Notes under the pieces: model-generated
What the model saw: the letters and a program-made list of their open reading frames with translations, nothing else
What the model was told of the DNA's origin: nothing
The model's database searches: none
Shown here: piece after piece, positions 35,134-43,652 of the stretch
Layout of the letters: each line of letters starts with the position of its first letter
How positions within the stretch are numbered: the first letter of the stretch is position 1
Translations under genes and position numbers: made by a program
Assembly: GCF_003326015.1 (NCBI RefSeq)
Contig: NZ_CP023860.1
Coordinates: forward strand, 1,116,001-1,180,000
Reading direction: 5' to 3'
Source of the DNA: Candidatus Thioglobus sp. NP1
Lineage (GTDB): Bacteria > Pseudomonadota > Gammaproteobacteria > PS1 > Pseudothioglobaceae
Length of the DNA stretch: 64,000 nucleotides

Positions 35134-36426
35134 GTGAAAACTATTGAAATACAAAAAGTTGATTTAGCTTCTTTTTGTTATCTTGATAACTCTAGATATC
35201 CTTTCTTACTTGAAAGTGTAAATCACAATGATAATAATAGATACTCAATATTATTTGCTTTCCCAGGTGAAAATATAGTTCTTAACAATGCTTCTGACTT
35301 TGACTTTTTAAATAAGCTTGAAAGTAAATATAAGTTAAATAATACAAACTCAGATTTACCTTTTTGTGGAGGCTGGTTTGTCTATCTTTCTTATGAATTA
35401 ATTGGCCAAATTGAAAATACCTTATCTGCTGATCTTCATAACTCAGATTTACCAATTGCGTACGCTGTTAAGATTCCTACTGCAATAATCATTGATCACC
35501 AGTTAGATAAAACTTATATCGTAGATGAGAGTAATGATGATTCTCGAATTAACTTAATATTAGATGATATTAAACTTATCAATCTAATCCCATTAAGCCC
35601 ATTAGAGGGAAGCTTATCTGAGGAAAACCAAGAAAAATTTATTAGTGGAGTACAAAGTAGCCTAAAGTATATTATTGCTGGTGATGTTTTTCAGGTCAAC
35701 TTGTCAAGAGAATGGCAATATAAGCTAAATAATCATGTAGATTCAGCTGCTATTTATAAATCCTTAAAAAAAGCTAATCCAGCCCCTTTCTCTGCTTTAA
35801 TTCACTATCAAGACTTTAGTATAATCTCATCTTCACCAGAGAGGCTCTTTAGCGTCAATAATGATGTTTTACAAACAAGGCCAATTGCTGGAACTCATCC
35901 TAGAGGTAAGGGCTCTGATGATGAAACTTTAAAAGATAATTTAATCAGTAATCCTAAGGAAATTGCTGAACATGTTATGCTACTTGACCTTGAGAGAAAT
36001 GATATGGGAAGGGTATGTGAATACGGAAGTGTCTTTGTTAATGAGGTTATGACTCTTGAGACATACCCATATGTGCATCATATAGTTTCAAATATCAAAG
36101 GAAAACTTAAAAAACAGGTAGGTATAAAAGATATTATCAAGGCACTTTTTCCTGGTGGAACGATTACTGGATGTCCTAAAGTCCGCTGTATGCAAATCAT
36201 TAGTGAGTTAGAGCAAATGCCAAGAGAAGCCTATACAGGCTCAGTAGGTTATTTAAGTCAAAATGGGAGGATGGACTTTAATATTCTTATACGTAGCTTT
36301 ATCCATAAAGATAATAAGTTAAGCTTTAGAGCAGGTGCTGGAATTGTATATGACTCAATCCCAGAGAGAGAATTAGCTGAAACTAGGCATAAGGCAGAAG
36401 GCTTAATCAAAGTATTTAAAGACTAA
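35134..36426 (+). CDS. pabB: Aminodeoxychorismate synthase component I (PabB-like)
   Basis: A 430-residue chorismate-binding enzyme of the TrpE/PabB superfamily. The chorismate-binding domain is complete: YIIAGDVFQVNLSREW, HVMLLDLERNDMGRV, ETYPYVHHIVSN and LFPGGTITGCPKVRCM. Length and the N-terminal RYPFLLESVNH fit PabB rather than TrpE (about 500). It should make aminodeoxychorismate for folate with a PabA glutaminase. One oddity is PIAGT at residues 250-254, where PabB enzymes of the E. coli type have lysine (PIKGT) and TrpE has alanine. TrpE-like activity is therefore an alternative. It ends 4 bases from the convergent nadE. Confidence 0.83.
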   Translation: MKTIEIQKVDLASFCYLDNSRYPFLLESVNHNDNNRYSILFAFPGENIVLNNASDFDFLNKLESKYKLNNTNSDLPFCGGWFVYLSYELIGQIENTLSADLHNSDLPIAYAVKIPTAIIIDHQLDKTYIVDESNDDSRINLILDDIKLINLIPLSPLEGSLSEENQEKFISGVQSSLKYIIAGDVFQVNLSREWQYKLNNHVDSAAIYKSLKKANPAPFSALIHYQDFSIISSSPERLFSVNNDVLQTRPIAGTHPRGKGSDDETLKDNLISNPKEIAEHVMLLDLERNDMGRVCEYGSVFVNEVMTLETYPYVHHIVSNIKGKLKKQVGIKDIIKALFPGGTITGCPKVRCMQIISELEQMPREAYTGSVGYLSQNGRMDFNILIRSFIHKDNKLSFRAGAGIVYDSIPERELAETRHKAEGLIKVFKD

Positions 36427-36430
36427 TGCT

Positions 36431-38305
36431 TTAAGGTTGAAACTTAGAGGTCATAGGATATCGCCTCTCCCTTCCAAAAGCATTACTACTTATCTTGGGT
36501 CCAGGAGCAGATTGTCGTCTTTTGTATTCATTTCTAAGAATCATTGAAGTTACTTTATTTACCACCTCTAAACTATGGCCTTGCTCGGTTATTTTATCAA
36601 CAGATTCTTTAAGCTCAACAAATCGCATCAAAATATCATCCAAAACATCATAAGAAGGAAGGGTATCCTGATCTTCTTGATTTGGAGCTAACTCAGCAGA
36701 GGGTGGCCTTGTAATAACTCTCTCAGGAATAACTTCTGAAATTGAATTTCTATAATTAGATAGTTTATAAACCATTGTTTTTGAAATATCTTTTAATGGC
36801 GCAAATCCTCCACACATATCTCCATAGAGGGTTGCATATCCCACTGCCATTTCAGATTTATTGCCTGTTGCTAAAACTATTTTATGATGTTTATTAGATA
36901 GAGCCATAAGCAAGGTTCCACGAACTCTAGCCTGAATATTTTCCTCAGTTGAATCCACTTTTGCATTACCAAAAAGGTCATTAAGAGAATTATTAAACGA
37001 ATCCACCATAGAATGAATATCAATATTAGAAAATTCTACACCCTGATTTCTAGCCTGTAATGCAGAATCTTCAAGACTCATATTGGAGGTAAATTCATAT
37101 GGCATCATTACTGCATGGACATTTTCAGATCCAATAGCATCAACTGCAACAGCGAGCGTCAATGCCGAATCAATACCTCCAGAAAGCCCTATTAAGGCAC
37201 CACCAAATGAATTCTTTCTAATATAATCCCGTGTTGCTAAAACAAGAGCTGAGTAAATAGAGGCCTCCTTATTAATAGGCTTATAAGATTCAATAGAGGC
37301 GGAATGCATAGAGCAAAGTTCTTCAAATTCTGGTAATTGAAGCGTTACATCTCCATTTTGATTAACCACAAATGAGCTTCCATCAAATACAACTTCATCT
37401 TGACCACCAACCATATTGACATAAATAAATGTGACATCGAAGTGTTTCGCGTATTTTTGACAAATATCAAGTCTTTCTTGTTGCTTTTCTGACTGAAAGG
37501 GAGATGCATTGATAGAAATAACAATATCAATATTAGACTGACATAATCTAGAAATAGGGCCATCAATCCATTGGTCCTCACATATCAATACGCCAATTTT
37601 AGTTTGTTGACACTCAAATATCAATGATTCATTACCAGCAGTAAAATATCGCTTTTCATCAAAAACACCATAATTGGGCAATTCTTGTTTATTGTATATA
37701 TGAGAGATAAGATTATGTTGAATACAGATAGCACTATTAAATAAAAGATCATTAGTTTTTTGAGGGGCACCAAACAAAACAGAAATATTTGATGGAACAG
37801 ATTTACATAGATAACCTATCTCTTCGTTAACTTGCTCAATAAAACCTTCACGGTACAAAAGATCTTCAGGAGGATAACCAGTAAGAGCCAACTCTGGAAA
37901 TACAATTAAATGAGCGCCAGAATCATAAGCCTCTTGAATCAAATTTAACATTTTTTGAGCATTAGACTTAATATCGCCAACAATAGGGTTAAATTGTGCG
38001 ATTTGAATTTGAATAGGCTCTGATTCAGAAAAAATCTTATTTAACTGTTGCTGCCAAAATTTCGCCTTTGAATTATTATCAGTATTAATTGCATGCTCAT
38101 ACTTGGTATTAGCAACAACTACAGCTGGGTCTATATCAAGGATATTTGCAAATAACCAGGCATGCGTTTCACTTAAAGCAGCCTTACCAGAGCTATATTT
38201 ACTAAGATTCGATTGATTTATATCATATTCTTTAGATATTTTATAATCAGAAAAACCTGTTTTTTCACGCACCAGAGCAAGGTATTCAATAGTTTTTTTA
38301 TTCAT
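36431..38305 (-). CDS. nadE: Glutamine-dependent NAD+ synthetase with N-terminal HTH domain
   Basis: A 624-residue protein with three parts. Residues 1-95 are a helix-turn-helix domain of the XRE/Cro kind (SDYKISKEYDINQSNLSKYS, then LSETHAWLFANILDIDP) resembling small phage-type regulators such as DUF3693. From about 97 comes the nitrilase-type glutaminase with E138 (VFPELALTGYPPED), K206 and C242 (LICEDQW), then the NAD synthetase with SGGIDS at 375-380. It converts deamido-NAD to NAD with glutamine as nitrogen source. No methionine or other good start lies between residue 1 and 119, so the fusion is read as one protein. Ordinary NadE begins where the glutaminase begins. Confidence 0.92.
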   Translation of the reverse strand: MNKKTIEYLALVREKTGFSDYKISKEYDINQSNLSKYSSGKAALSETHAWLFANILDIDPAVVVANTKYEHAINTDNNSKAKFWQQQLNKIFSESEPIQIQIAQFNPIVGDIKSNAQKMLNLIQEAYDSGAHLIVFPELALTGYPPEDLLYREGFIEQVNEEIGYLCKSVPSNISVLFGAPQKTNDLLFNSAICIQHNLISHIYNKQELPNYGVFDEKRYFTAGNESLIFECQQTKIGVLICEDQWIDGPISRLCQSNIDIVISINASPFQSEKQQERLDICQKYAKHFDVTFIYVNMVGGQDEVVFDGSSFVVNQNGDVTLQLPEFEELCSMHSASIESYKPINKEASIYSALVLATRDYIRKNSFGGALIGLSGGIDSALTLAVAVDAIGSENVHAVMMPYEFTSNMSLEDSALQARNQGVEFSNIDIHSMVDSFNNSLNDLFGNAKVDSTEENIQARVRGTLLMALSNKHHKIVLATGNKSEMAVGYATLYGDMCGGFAPLKDISKTMVYKLSNYRNSISEVIPERVITRPPSAELAPNQEDQDTLPSYDVLDDILMRFVELKESVDKITEQGHSLEVVNKVTSMILRNEYKRRQSAPGPKISSNAFGRERRYPMTSKFQP

Positions 38306-38350
38306 AAATATTTATATATTAATGTATATATTAGTTATTTTATACCACTA

Positions 38351-38412
38351 TAGGTATTAATTAACTATAGTTACATAAAATTAACTTAGATAATAGAAGT
38401 AATTAATACCTA
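38351..38412. repeat. 13-base inverted repeat, possible operator
   Basis: TAGGTATTAATTA at 38351-38363 is the exact reverse complement of TAATTAATACCTA at 38400-38412, with a 36-base spacer. It starts 46 bases upstream of the nadE start codon. Two arms on nearly the same DNA face could bind a dimeric HTH regulator, perhaps the HTH-NadE protein itself. Confidence 0.5.
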
Positions 38413-38683
38413 ATATTTATTTAAGTTATTGATTTAACGTATTTTTTTAATTTAATTAATATTGTAATAAAATTTAAAAAAAATTTATTTTTTATCAAAA
38501 TAATTCAGTTTTTTCTTGATATATTAAGTTCAAATAGTTGAGTTTTATAATTTTTATTAACTCAATAATTGACAATATTTTTGTCTACATTGTCCTATTT
38601 GATAAGCCTTAGAAGAGTAATTTGATTACTATTAATTTGCAAAAAAACTTTATTAAGTTAGGAACTAATGATAAAATTTAGAG

Positions 38684-38716
38684 GATCCTCACTTTGTTTT
38701 GTGAAGGATTGTTTTT
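38684..38716 (+). promoter_or_regulatory. Leader hairpin with T-run upstream of aapJ
   Basis: ATCCTCAC at 38685-38692 pairs with GTGAAGGAT at 38701-38709 (one bulged A, 8-base loop), followed by TGTTTTT. It sits in the 5' leader 28 bases before the aapJ ribosome site region. It resembles a weak terminator or attenuator, or an mRNA-stabilising 5' stem. Confidence 0.35.
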
Positions 38717-38743
38717 ACTTTGAAACTCATTAAGGAGATATAT

Positions 38744-39751
38744 ATGAAACAATTATTAAAATTGTCTGCTGCTTCATTGTTAGTTGTTGGTGCACTTAGT
38801 GTACAAGCTTCTACTTTGAGCGATGTTCAGGCAAAAGGTCACCTATCATGTGGTGTATCTAAAGGACTAGCTGGATTTTCATCAGCTGACTCTTCTGGTA
38901 CATGGACTGGTATTGACGTTGACGTATGTCGTGCTGTTGCAGCTGCAACACTTGGCGATGCAACAAAAGTTAAGTTTGTACCATTAACTGCTAAAGAAAG
39001 ATTCACTGCGCTTCAATCAGGTGAAATCGATATGTTGTCTAGAAACACTACTTGGACAATTACTCGTGACGCTTCATTAGGTTTGAACTTCGCTGGTGTT
39101 AACTATTATGATGGACAAGGCTTTATGGTTAAGTCATCACTAGGTGTCTCTAGTGCTATGGAATTAGGTGGAGCTGCAATTTGTATCCAAGCAGGTACTA
39201 CTACTGAATTAAACCTAGCTGACTGGGGTAAAGCAAACGGTATTGAGTACAACTCAGTTGTTTCTGATACGAATGCTCAAACTTTAACTAACTACGACGC
39301 TGGACGTTGTGACGTTCTAACAACTGACGCATCAGGTCTATATTCAATGCGAGCAGGTGCTAACGATCCTTCAGAGCACGTTGTACTTCCTGAAATCATC
39401 TCTAAAGAGCCTTTAGGCCCAGTTGTTCGTCAAGGTGACGATCAGTGGTTCAACATCGTAAGATGGTCTCTTAATGCAATGATTACTGCTGAAGAGATTG
39501 GTGTTACTAGCGCTACTGTTGATATGGTTTCTAATAATCCAGAGCGTGAGCGCTTAATGGGTCGTTCAGGAAGCACTCATGAGTACGTTGGTCTAACTCA
39601 AGACTGGACTTACCAAATCATCAAGCAAGTAGGTAACTATGCTGAAAGCTTTGAGCGTAATATTGGTCTAAGTACTCCAATTGGTATTGCTCGTGGTGTT
39701 AATGCACTATGGTCAAATGGTGGTATTTTGTACTCAGCTCCATTTAGATAA
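38744..39751 (+). CDS. aapJ: General L-amino acid ABC transporter, substrate-binding protein
   Basis: About 335 residues from ATG 38744, which follows a strong ribosome site AAGGAGA at 38731-38737. The open frame extends to a TTG at 38720, but the ATG gives a clean signal peptide ending SVQAS. The mature part is an AapJ-type periplasmic binding protein (LSCGVSKGLAGFSSADSSG, GIDVDVCRAVAAATLGD, LSRNTTWTITRDASLGLNF). It captures a broad range of L-amino acids for the AapQMP complex. C-ending codons such as GAC, AAC and TAC are more frequent than in neighbouring genes, a sign of high expression. A strong terminator follows and separates it from aapQ. Confidence 0.95.
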   Translation: MKQLLKLSAASLLVVGALSVQASTLSDVQAKGHLSCGVSKGLAGFSSADSSGTWTGIDVDVCRAVAAATLGDATKVKFVPLTAKERFTALQSGEIDMLSRNTTWTITRDASLGLNFAGVNYYDGQGFMVKSSLGVSSAMELGGAAICIQAGTTTELNLADWGKANGIEYNSVVSDTNAQTLTNYDAGRCDVLTTDASGLYSMRAGANDPSEHVVLPEIISKEPLGPVVRQGDDQWFNIVRWSLNAMITAEEIGVTSATVDMVSNNPERERLMGRSGSTHEYVGLTQDWTYQIIKQVGNYAESFERNIGLSTPIGIARGVNALWSNGGILYSAPFR

Positions 39752-39772
39752 GCAATTATCTAGTTAGAGCCT

Positions 39773-39811
39773 AAGCCAGCCTGCTATACTTTAGCAGGCT
39801 GGCTTTTTTTT
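39773..39811 (+). terminator. Intrinsic terminator between aapJ and aapQ
   Basis: A 14-base perfect stem (39773-39786 with 39792-39805) with loop TACTT is followed directly by a run of eight T. It will stop most transcripts after aapJ, so the binding protein is made in excess over the membrane parts, or aapQ has its own promoter at 39812-39875. Confidence 0.93.
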
Positions 39812-39875
39812 GATTTTTTTGTTCTTGAAAGCCTTTATTTAGTAAAATATTTTTATTCAAATTTTAACATCTTAA

Positions 39876-41096
39876 ATGAAAAAACTTATCCTCGAATCCT
39901 TAGGTAAATCTCAACACAGAGGGTTAAACTTTCGCGATCTACTATACAACAATGAAGTGCGGGCTTTCTTGTTCCAGGTAATTACTTTCGTTCTTGTTGT
40001 AGGACTCTTTTATACTGCAATAGGAAACCTCTTTCAAAACATTGAAGCTAGGGGCATACAAACAGGTTTCACTTTTTTAAAAAATAGAGCAGGTTTTGAT
40101 ATCTTACCTTTCCTTGGTAATATTGTAACTGACTACACACCTGAATCTTCAAACCTAACTGTCTTCTACGTTGGACTCGTCAACACACTCGTTGTAGCCT
40201 TTATTGGTATCATCCTTTCAACAATAATTGGCCTTTTGATAGGTATTGCAAGACTTTCTAATAACTACCTAATAGCTAAGCTAGCAGGTGGCTATATTGA
40301 GCTTTTCAGAAACGTTCCTATTCTTCTACAAATTCTATTTTGGTATAACTTATTTATAAATATTTTTCCTCATCCAAAACAAAGCCTATCTTTTTTTGAT
40401 CTTGCTTTTCTTAATCAGAGAGGACTATATCTTCCTAAACCAATCCCTGAAGAAGGATTCTTATTTGTAGGAATAGCGTTCATTATTGGTATTATTGCCG
40501 CTTATTTTATTAAAAAGTTCTATAAGAAAAAACATGAATTAACAGGTATTCACACAAGTACTTGGCCATTTACTTTAGCATTAATTATTGGACTTCCAGT
40601 TATTATTTATTTATTATCTGGCACACCACTGCAATTTGACTATGCAATTCTAGGTAAATTTAACCTTAAAGGGGGAATGGCCGTTGTTCCAGAATTTTTA
40701 GCACTAACCTTTGCCCTAAGCGTTTACACTGCAACATATATTGCAGAAGCCATCCGTTCTGGAATAGAGGCAGTAGATAAAGGACAAAAAGAGGCTGCTG
40801 CTGCAATTGGCTTGTCACCGGTCCAATCTCTTAAGCTTATAGTCTTGCCACAAGCATTGAGAGTAGCAATTCCACCAACTATTAATCAATATCTAAATTT
40901 AACCAAAAACTCTTCTCTAGCTACAGTAATTGGCTATCCAGAGTTAATGAGTACATTTGGAGGTACTGTTTTAAACCAAGTTGGTCAAGCCGTTGAAATC
41001 CTAGCTATGGCGATGTTGGTTTATTTAGTGATATCACTGTTTATTTCCATATTGCTTAACTATGTTAATAAAAAGATGGAAATCCAGGGAAGATAA
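39876..41096 (+). CDS. aapQ: General L-amino acid ABC transporter, permease AapQ
   Basis: A 406-residue inner-membrane permease. It has the long form of the His/Glu/Gln permease family found in AapQ and BztB, with extra N-terminal helices. The core signature (FVGLVNTLVVAFIGIILSTI, then GGYIELFRNVPILLQILFWY) and the EAA loop (EAIRSGIEAVDKGQKEAAAA followed by IGLSP) are present. It pairs with AapM. Two bases separate it from aapM. Confidence 0.95.
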   Translation: MKKLILESLGKSQHRGLNFRDLLYNNEVRAFLFQVITFVLVVGLFYTAIGNLFQNIEARGIQTGFTFLKNRAGFDILPFLGNIVTDYTPESSNLTVFYVGLVNTLVVAFIGIILSTIIGLLIGIARLSNNYLIAKLAGGYIELFRNVPILLQILFWYNLFINIFPHPKQSLSFFDLAFLNQRGLYLPKPIPEEGFLFVGIAFIIGIIAAYFIKKFYKKKHELTGIHTSTWPFTLALIIGLPVIIYLLSGTPLQFDYAILGKFNLKGGMAVVPEFLALTFALSVYTATYIAEAIRSGIEAVDKGQKEAAAAIGLSPVQSLKLIVLPQALRVAIPPTINQYLNLTKNSSLATVIGYPELMSTFGGTVLNQVGQAVEILAMAMLVYLVISLFISILLNYVNKKMEIQGR

Positions 41097-41098
41097 TT

Positions 41099-42247
41099 AT
41101 GCCAGTATTCGATCAACAATCTACCAGGAAGCCACCAATATCTCAAATTGGGGCAATATTATGGTTAAAGACTAACTTATTCTCAACTTGGATTAATACC
41201 GCCCTTACAGCTGCTTCAATCTATTTGCTTTATATAATGATTCCTCCTTTATTAGATTGGATGTTTTTTAATGCTAGTTTTAGCTTTGGCACAGTTAACC
41301 TTTTTGGTTTTGACATAAAATTCAGTGAAGCCATGGCAACAAATCAAAATTGTGGCCGTGAGGGTGCTTGTTGGCCTTATATATACGAAAAGCTTTATAT
41401 GTATACCTATGGCTTCTATCCTCGAACAGAGACCTGGAGACCAAATACAGTCTTTGCGTTAACAGGATTACTTTTTGTTATTGTTCCATTAGTAAAGAAT
41501 TATAAGCATAAGAATAGGGTTACTCTATCACTAATTATTCTTTACCCTATAGTCTCATATGTTCTAATTGCAGGTGGTTTTGGGTTACTAATGCCTGTTT
41601 CTACAGACCAGTGGGGTGGATTATTGCTGACTCTTATTATTGCATCTGTAGGGATCATTGTGTCCTTTCCAATTGGAGTTTTACTAGCACTTGGAAGGCA
41701 ATCAGATTTAAAGGTAATCAAGCTATTTTCAACGCTTTTTATTGAATTTATTCGCGCTGTTCCTTTAATTACAATTCTATTCATGGCTTCTTTTGTATTG
41801 CCTCTATTTTTAGAATCAGGCAACTATTTTGATAAGCTATTAAGGGCTCTTATTGGTATTGCACTTTTTCAGGCAGCATACTTTGCAGAAGTCGTCAGGG
41901 GTGGGCTTCAAGCCATACCAAGGGGCCAATATGAGGCTGCTGATGCAATCGGACTAAGTTATTTTCAGAAAAATGTACTAATTGTTCTTCCACAAGCTTT
42001 GAAAATTTCAATTCCTAATATAGTAGGCTCCTCAATATCTCTGTTTAAGGACACGACACTAGTACTTATAATAGGACTATTTGATATGCTTGCAATGGTT
42101 AATTTAACAAGTAATGATCCATATTGGCTTGGTAGAGAGACAGAGGGCTTTGTCTTCGTTACTATTGTTATGTGGACTATACTATATACAATGTCTCGTT
42201 ATTCAAAGAAATTAGAGTTACGTTTTAATACCGAAAATACAAATTAA
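41099..42247 (+). CDS. aapM: General L-amino acid ABC transporter, permease AapM
   Basis: A 382-residue permease, second membrane subunit of the Aap/Bzt transporter. The EAA loop is RGGLQAIPRGQYEAADAIGL. The characteristic cytoplasmic or periplasmic insertion with NCGREGACWPYIYEKL lies at about residues 80-100, as in AapM/BztC. Fourteen bases separate it from aapP. Confidence 0.95.
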   Translation: MPVFDQQSTRKPPISQIGAILWLKTNLFSTWINTALTAASIYLLYIMIPPLLDWMFFNASFSFGTVNLFGFDIKFSEAMATNQNCGREGACWPYIYEKLYMYTYGFYPRTETWRPNTVFALTGLLFVIVPLVKNYKHKNRVTLSLIILYPIVSYVLIAGGFGLLMPVSTDQWGGLLLTLIIASVGIIVSFPIGVLLALGRQSDLKVIKLFSTLFIEFIRAVPLITILFMASFVLPLFLESGNYFDKLLRALIGIALFQAAYFAEVVRGGLQAIPRGQYEAADAIGLSYFQKNVLIVLPQALKISIPNIVGSSISLFKDTTLVLIIGLFDMLAMVNLTSNDPYWLGRETEGFVFVTIVMWTILYTMSRYSKKLELRFNTENTN

Positions 42248-42261
42248 AAAAGGCGTTTAAA

Positions 42262-43005
42262 ATGAGTGAAAATAATATTATTGATATATCTGAATTAAAT
42301 AAGTGGTATGGAGACTTTCATGCTTTAAAAAATATTAATTTAGAGGTTAAAGAGGGTGAAATCATAGTTGTTTGTGGACCCTCTGGAAGTGGCAAATCAA
42401 CACTAATTAGATGTGTAAATTTTTTAGAAAAGTTTCAAGAGGGAAGTATAGTGGTATCAGGTACAGAGCTCACAGATGATGCCCAAAAAATAAGAAAAGT
42501 TAGAAGTGAAGTTGCCATGGTATTTCAACATTTTAACCTTTTCCCTCATTTAACAATTGTTGACAATCTAACTCTTGCGCCGATATGGGTTCATAACGAA
42601 ACAAAACAAGAAGCTAGGGAAAAAGCATTGTCATTACTCGATAGAGTTGGTATTAGGGACCAAGCTGAAAAGTATCCAAATCAACTAAGTGGTGGTCAGC
42701 AACAACGTGTTGCAATAGCAAGGTCATTATGCACCTCACCAAAAATAATGTTATTTGATGAGCCAACATCAGCTCTTGATCCAGAAATGATCTCTGAAGT
42801 ACTAGATGTAATGATAGAGCTTGCAAAGGAAGGTATTACAATGATTTGTGTAACCCATGAAATGGGTTTTGCCAAAAAAGTTGCGAATAGAATTATATTT
42901 ATGGATGATGGACAAATTGTTGAAGAAAATGACCCAGAGAACTTCTTTAACAATGCAGAATCAGATAGATTACAGCAATTCTTAGATCAAATATTAACGC
43001 ATTAA
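42262..43005 (+). CDS. aapP: General L-amino acid ABC transporter, ATPase AapP
   Basis: A 247-residue ATPase energising AapQM. Walker A is GPSGSGKST, the ABC signature is LSGGQQQRVAIARSL, Walker B is IMLFDEPTSALD and the H loop is CVTHEMGFA. All residues for ATP hydrolysis are intact. It ends the transporter operon. A secreted MORN-repeat gene appears to begin about 30 bases later and may be co-transcribed. Confidence 0.97.
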   Translation: MSENNIIDISELNKWYGDFHALKNINLEVKEGEIIVVCGPSGSGKSTLIRCVNFLEKFQEGSIVVSGTELTDDAQKIRKVRSEVAMVFQHFNLFPHLTIVDNLTLAPIWVHNETKQEAREKALSLLDRVGIRDQAEKYPNQLSGGQQQRVAIARSLCTSPKIMLFDEPTSALDPEMISEVLDVMIELAKEGITMICVTHEMGFAKKVANRIIFMDDGQIVEENDPENFFNNAESDRLQQFLDQILTH

Positions 43006-43034
43006 ATATAAAGAATAAAAATATTAGGATTGTC

Positions 43035-43586
43035 CTGAATAAATCCTTTACTGCAGCCTCTGTAGTTTTTTTTACAGTTACTACAGCTTATGCAAACTTT
43101 ATACCAGCTAATGAGCAAACTATCACGAAACTTATTTTCATAGATGGAAGTAGCTATGAGGGTCAAGTTACAGAATGCATAAAAAATCAAAAAAAAATGA
43201 AATGTATGCATGGCCTGGGTGTTTATAAAAATCAAACAGGATCTAGATATCAGGGAATCTTTAAAAATAATAAGCCAAATGGCTATGGACTCTATACGTC
43301 AGAAAATGGGCAAAGTTATAAAGGAAACTTTAAGATGGGGTCTATTTCAGGTGAAGGAATCATGATTTATCCAGATGGAAGGCGATATGAGGGGAATTTC
43401 AAAGAAAATGAACATAGCGGCTTTGGTATTATGAAATATCCAAATGGAGATGTATATGGAGAAGGCAGTAAATATGCAGGACAATGGAAAAATAACAAGA
43501 GACATGGAAAGGGTGTTATGACTTATGCGGATGATGGAAGAGTGCTCGAGGGTTTGTTTAGAGAAAATATATATATAAAAGAATAA
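43035..43586 (+). CDS. Secreted MORN-repeat protein, probable CTG start
   Basis: The obvious ATG at 43197 lies inside the first repeat and leaves out an N-terminal part that is open in the same frame. Starting instead at CTG 43035, preceded by AGGA at 43026-43029, gives 183 residues with a perfect signal peptide (MNKSFTAASVVFFTVTTAYA) cut before NFIPAN. The mature protein has about five MORN repeats of the form Y-x-G-x-F-x-x-x-x-x-x-G-x-G (for example RYEGNFKENEHSGFGIMKYP). MORN proteins often bind membranes or envelope parts. Its place 29 bases after aapP suggests co-transcription. The start codon is inferred. Confidence 0.72.
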   Translation: MNKSFTAASVVFFTVTTAYANFIPANEQTITKLIFIDGSSYEGQVTECIKNQKKMKCMHGLGVYKNQTGSRYQGIFKNNKPNGYGLYTSENGQSYKGNFKMGSISGEGIMIYPDGRRYEGNFKENEHSGFGIMKYPNGDVYGEGSKYAGQWKNNKRHGKGVMTYADDGRVLEGLFRENIYIKE

Positions 43587-43652
43587 AAATAATTAAGAGA
43601 GACCAATAGAACAGTTATATAATTTAGAGTGATATTATTAATTAAATGAATT

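Larger units (their letters stand above)
38306..38743. other. Long divergent regulatory region between HTH-nadE and aapJ
   Basis: This very AT-rich stretch of 438 bases carries no open gene but has visible structure. There is a 13-base inverted repeat at 38351-38363 and 38400-38412, a direct repeat ACTATAG at 38347 and 38364, TTGACA at 38569, a palindrome GACAA-5-TTGTC at 38571-38585 and a leader hairpin at 38684-38709. It must contain the promoters of both flanking genes. Confidence 0.6.

Noticed and set aside
35134-36426. Gene as TrpE (anthranilate synthase)
   Set aside because: Length and N-terminus match PabB better, and no trpG/D/C neighbours are present. Kept as an alternative because of the PIAGT motif.
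38020-38305. Phage-type HTH as evidence for a prophage remnant
   Set aside because: The domain is in one unbroken frame with nadE, and no other phage gene is near.
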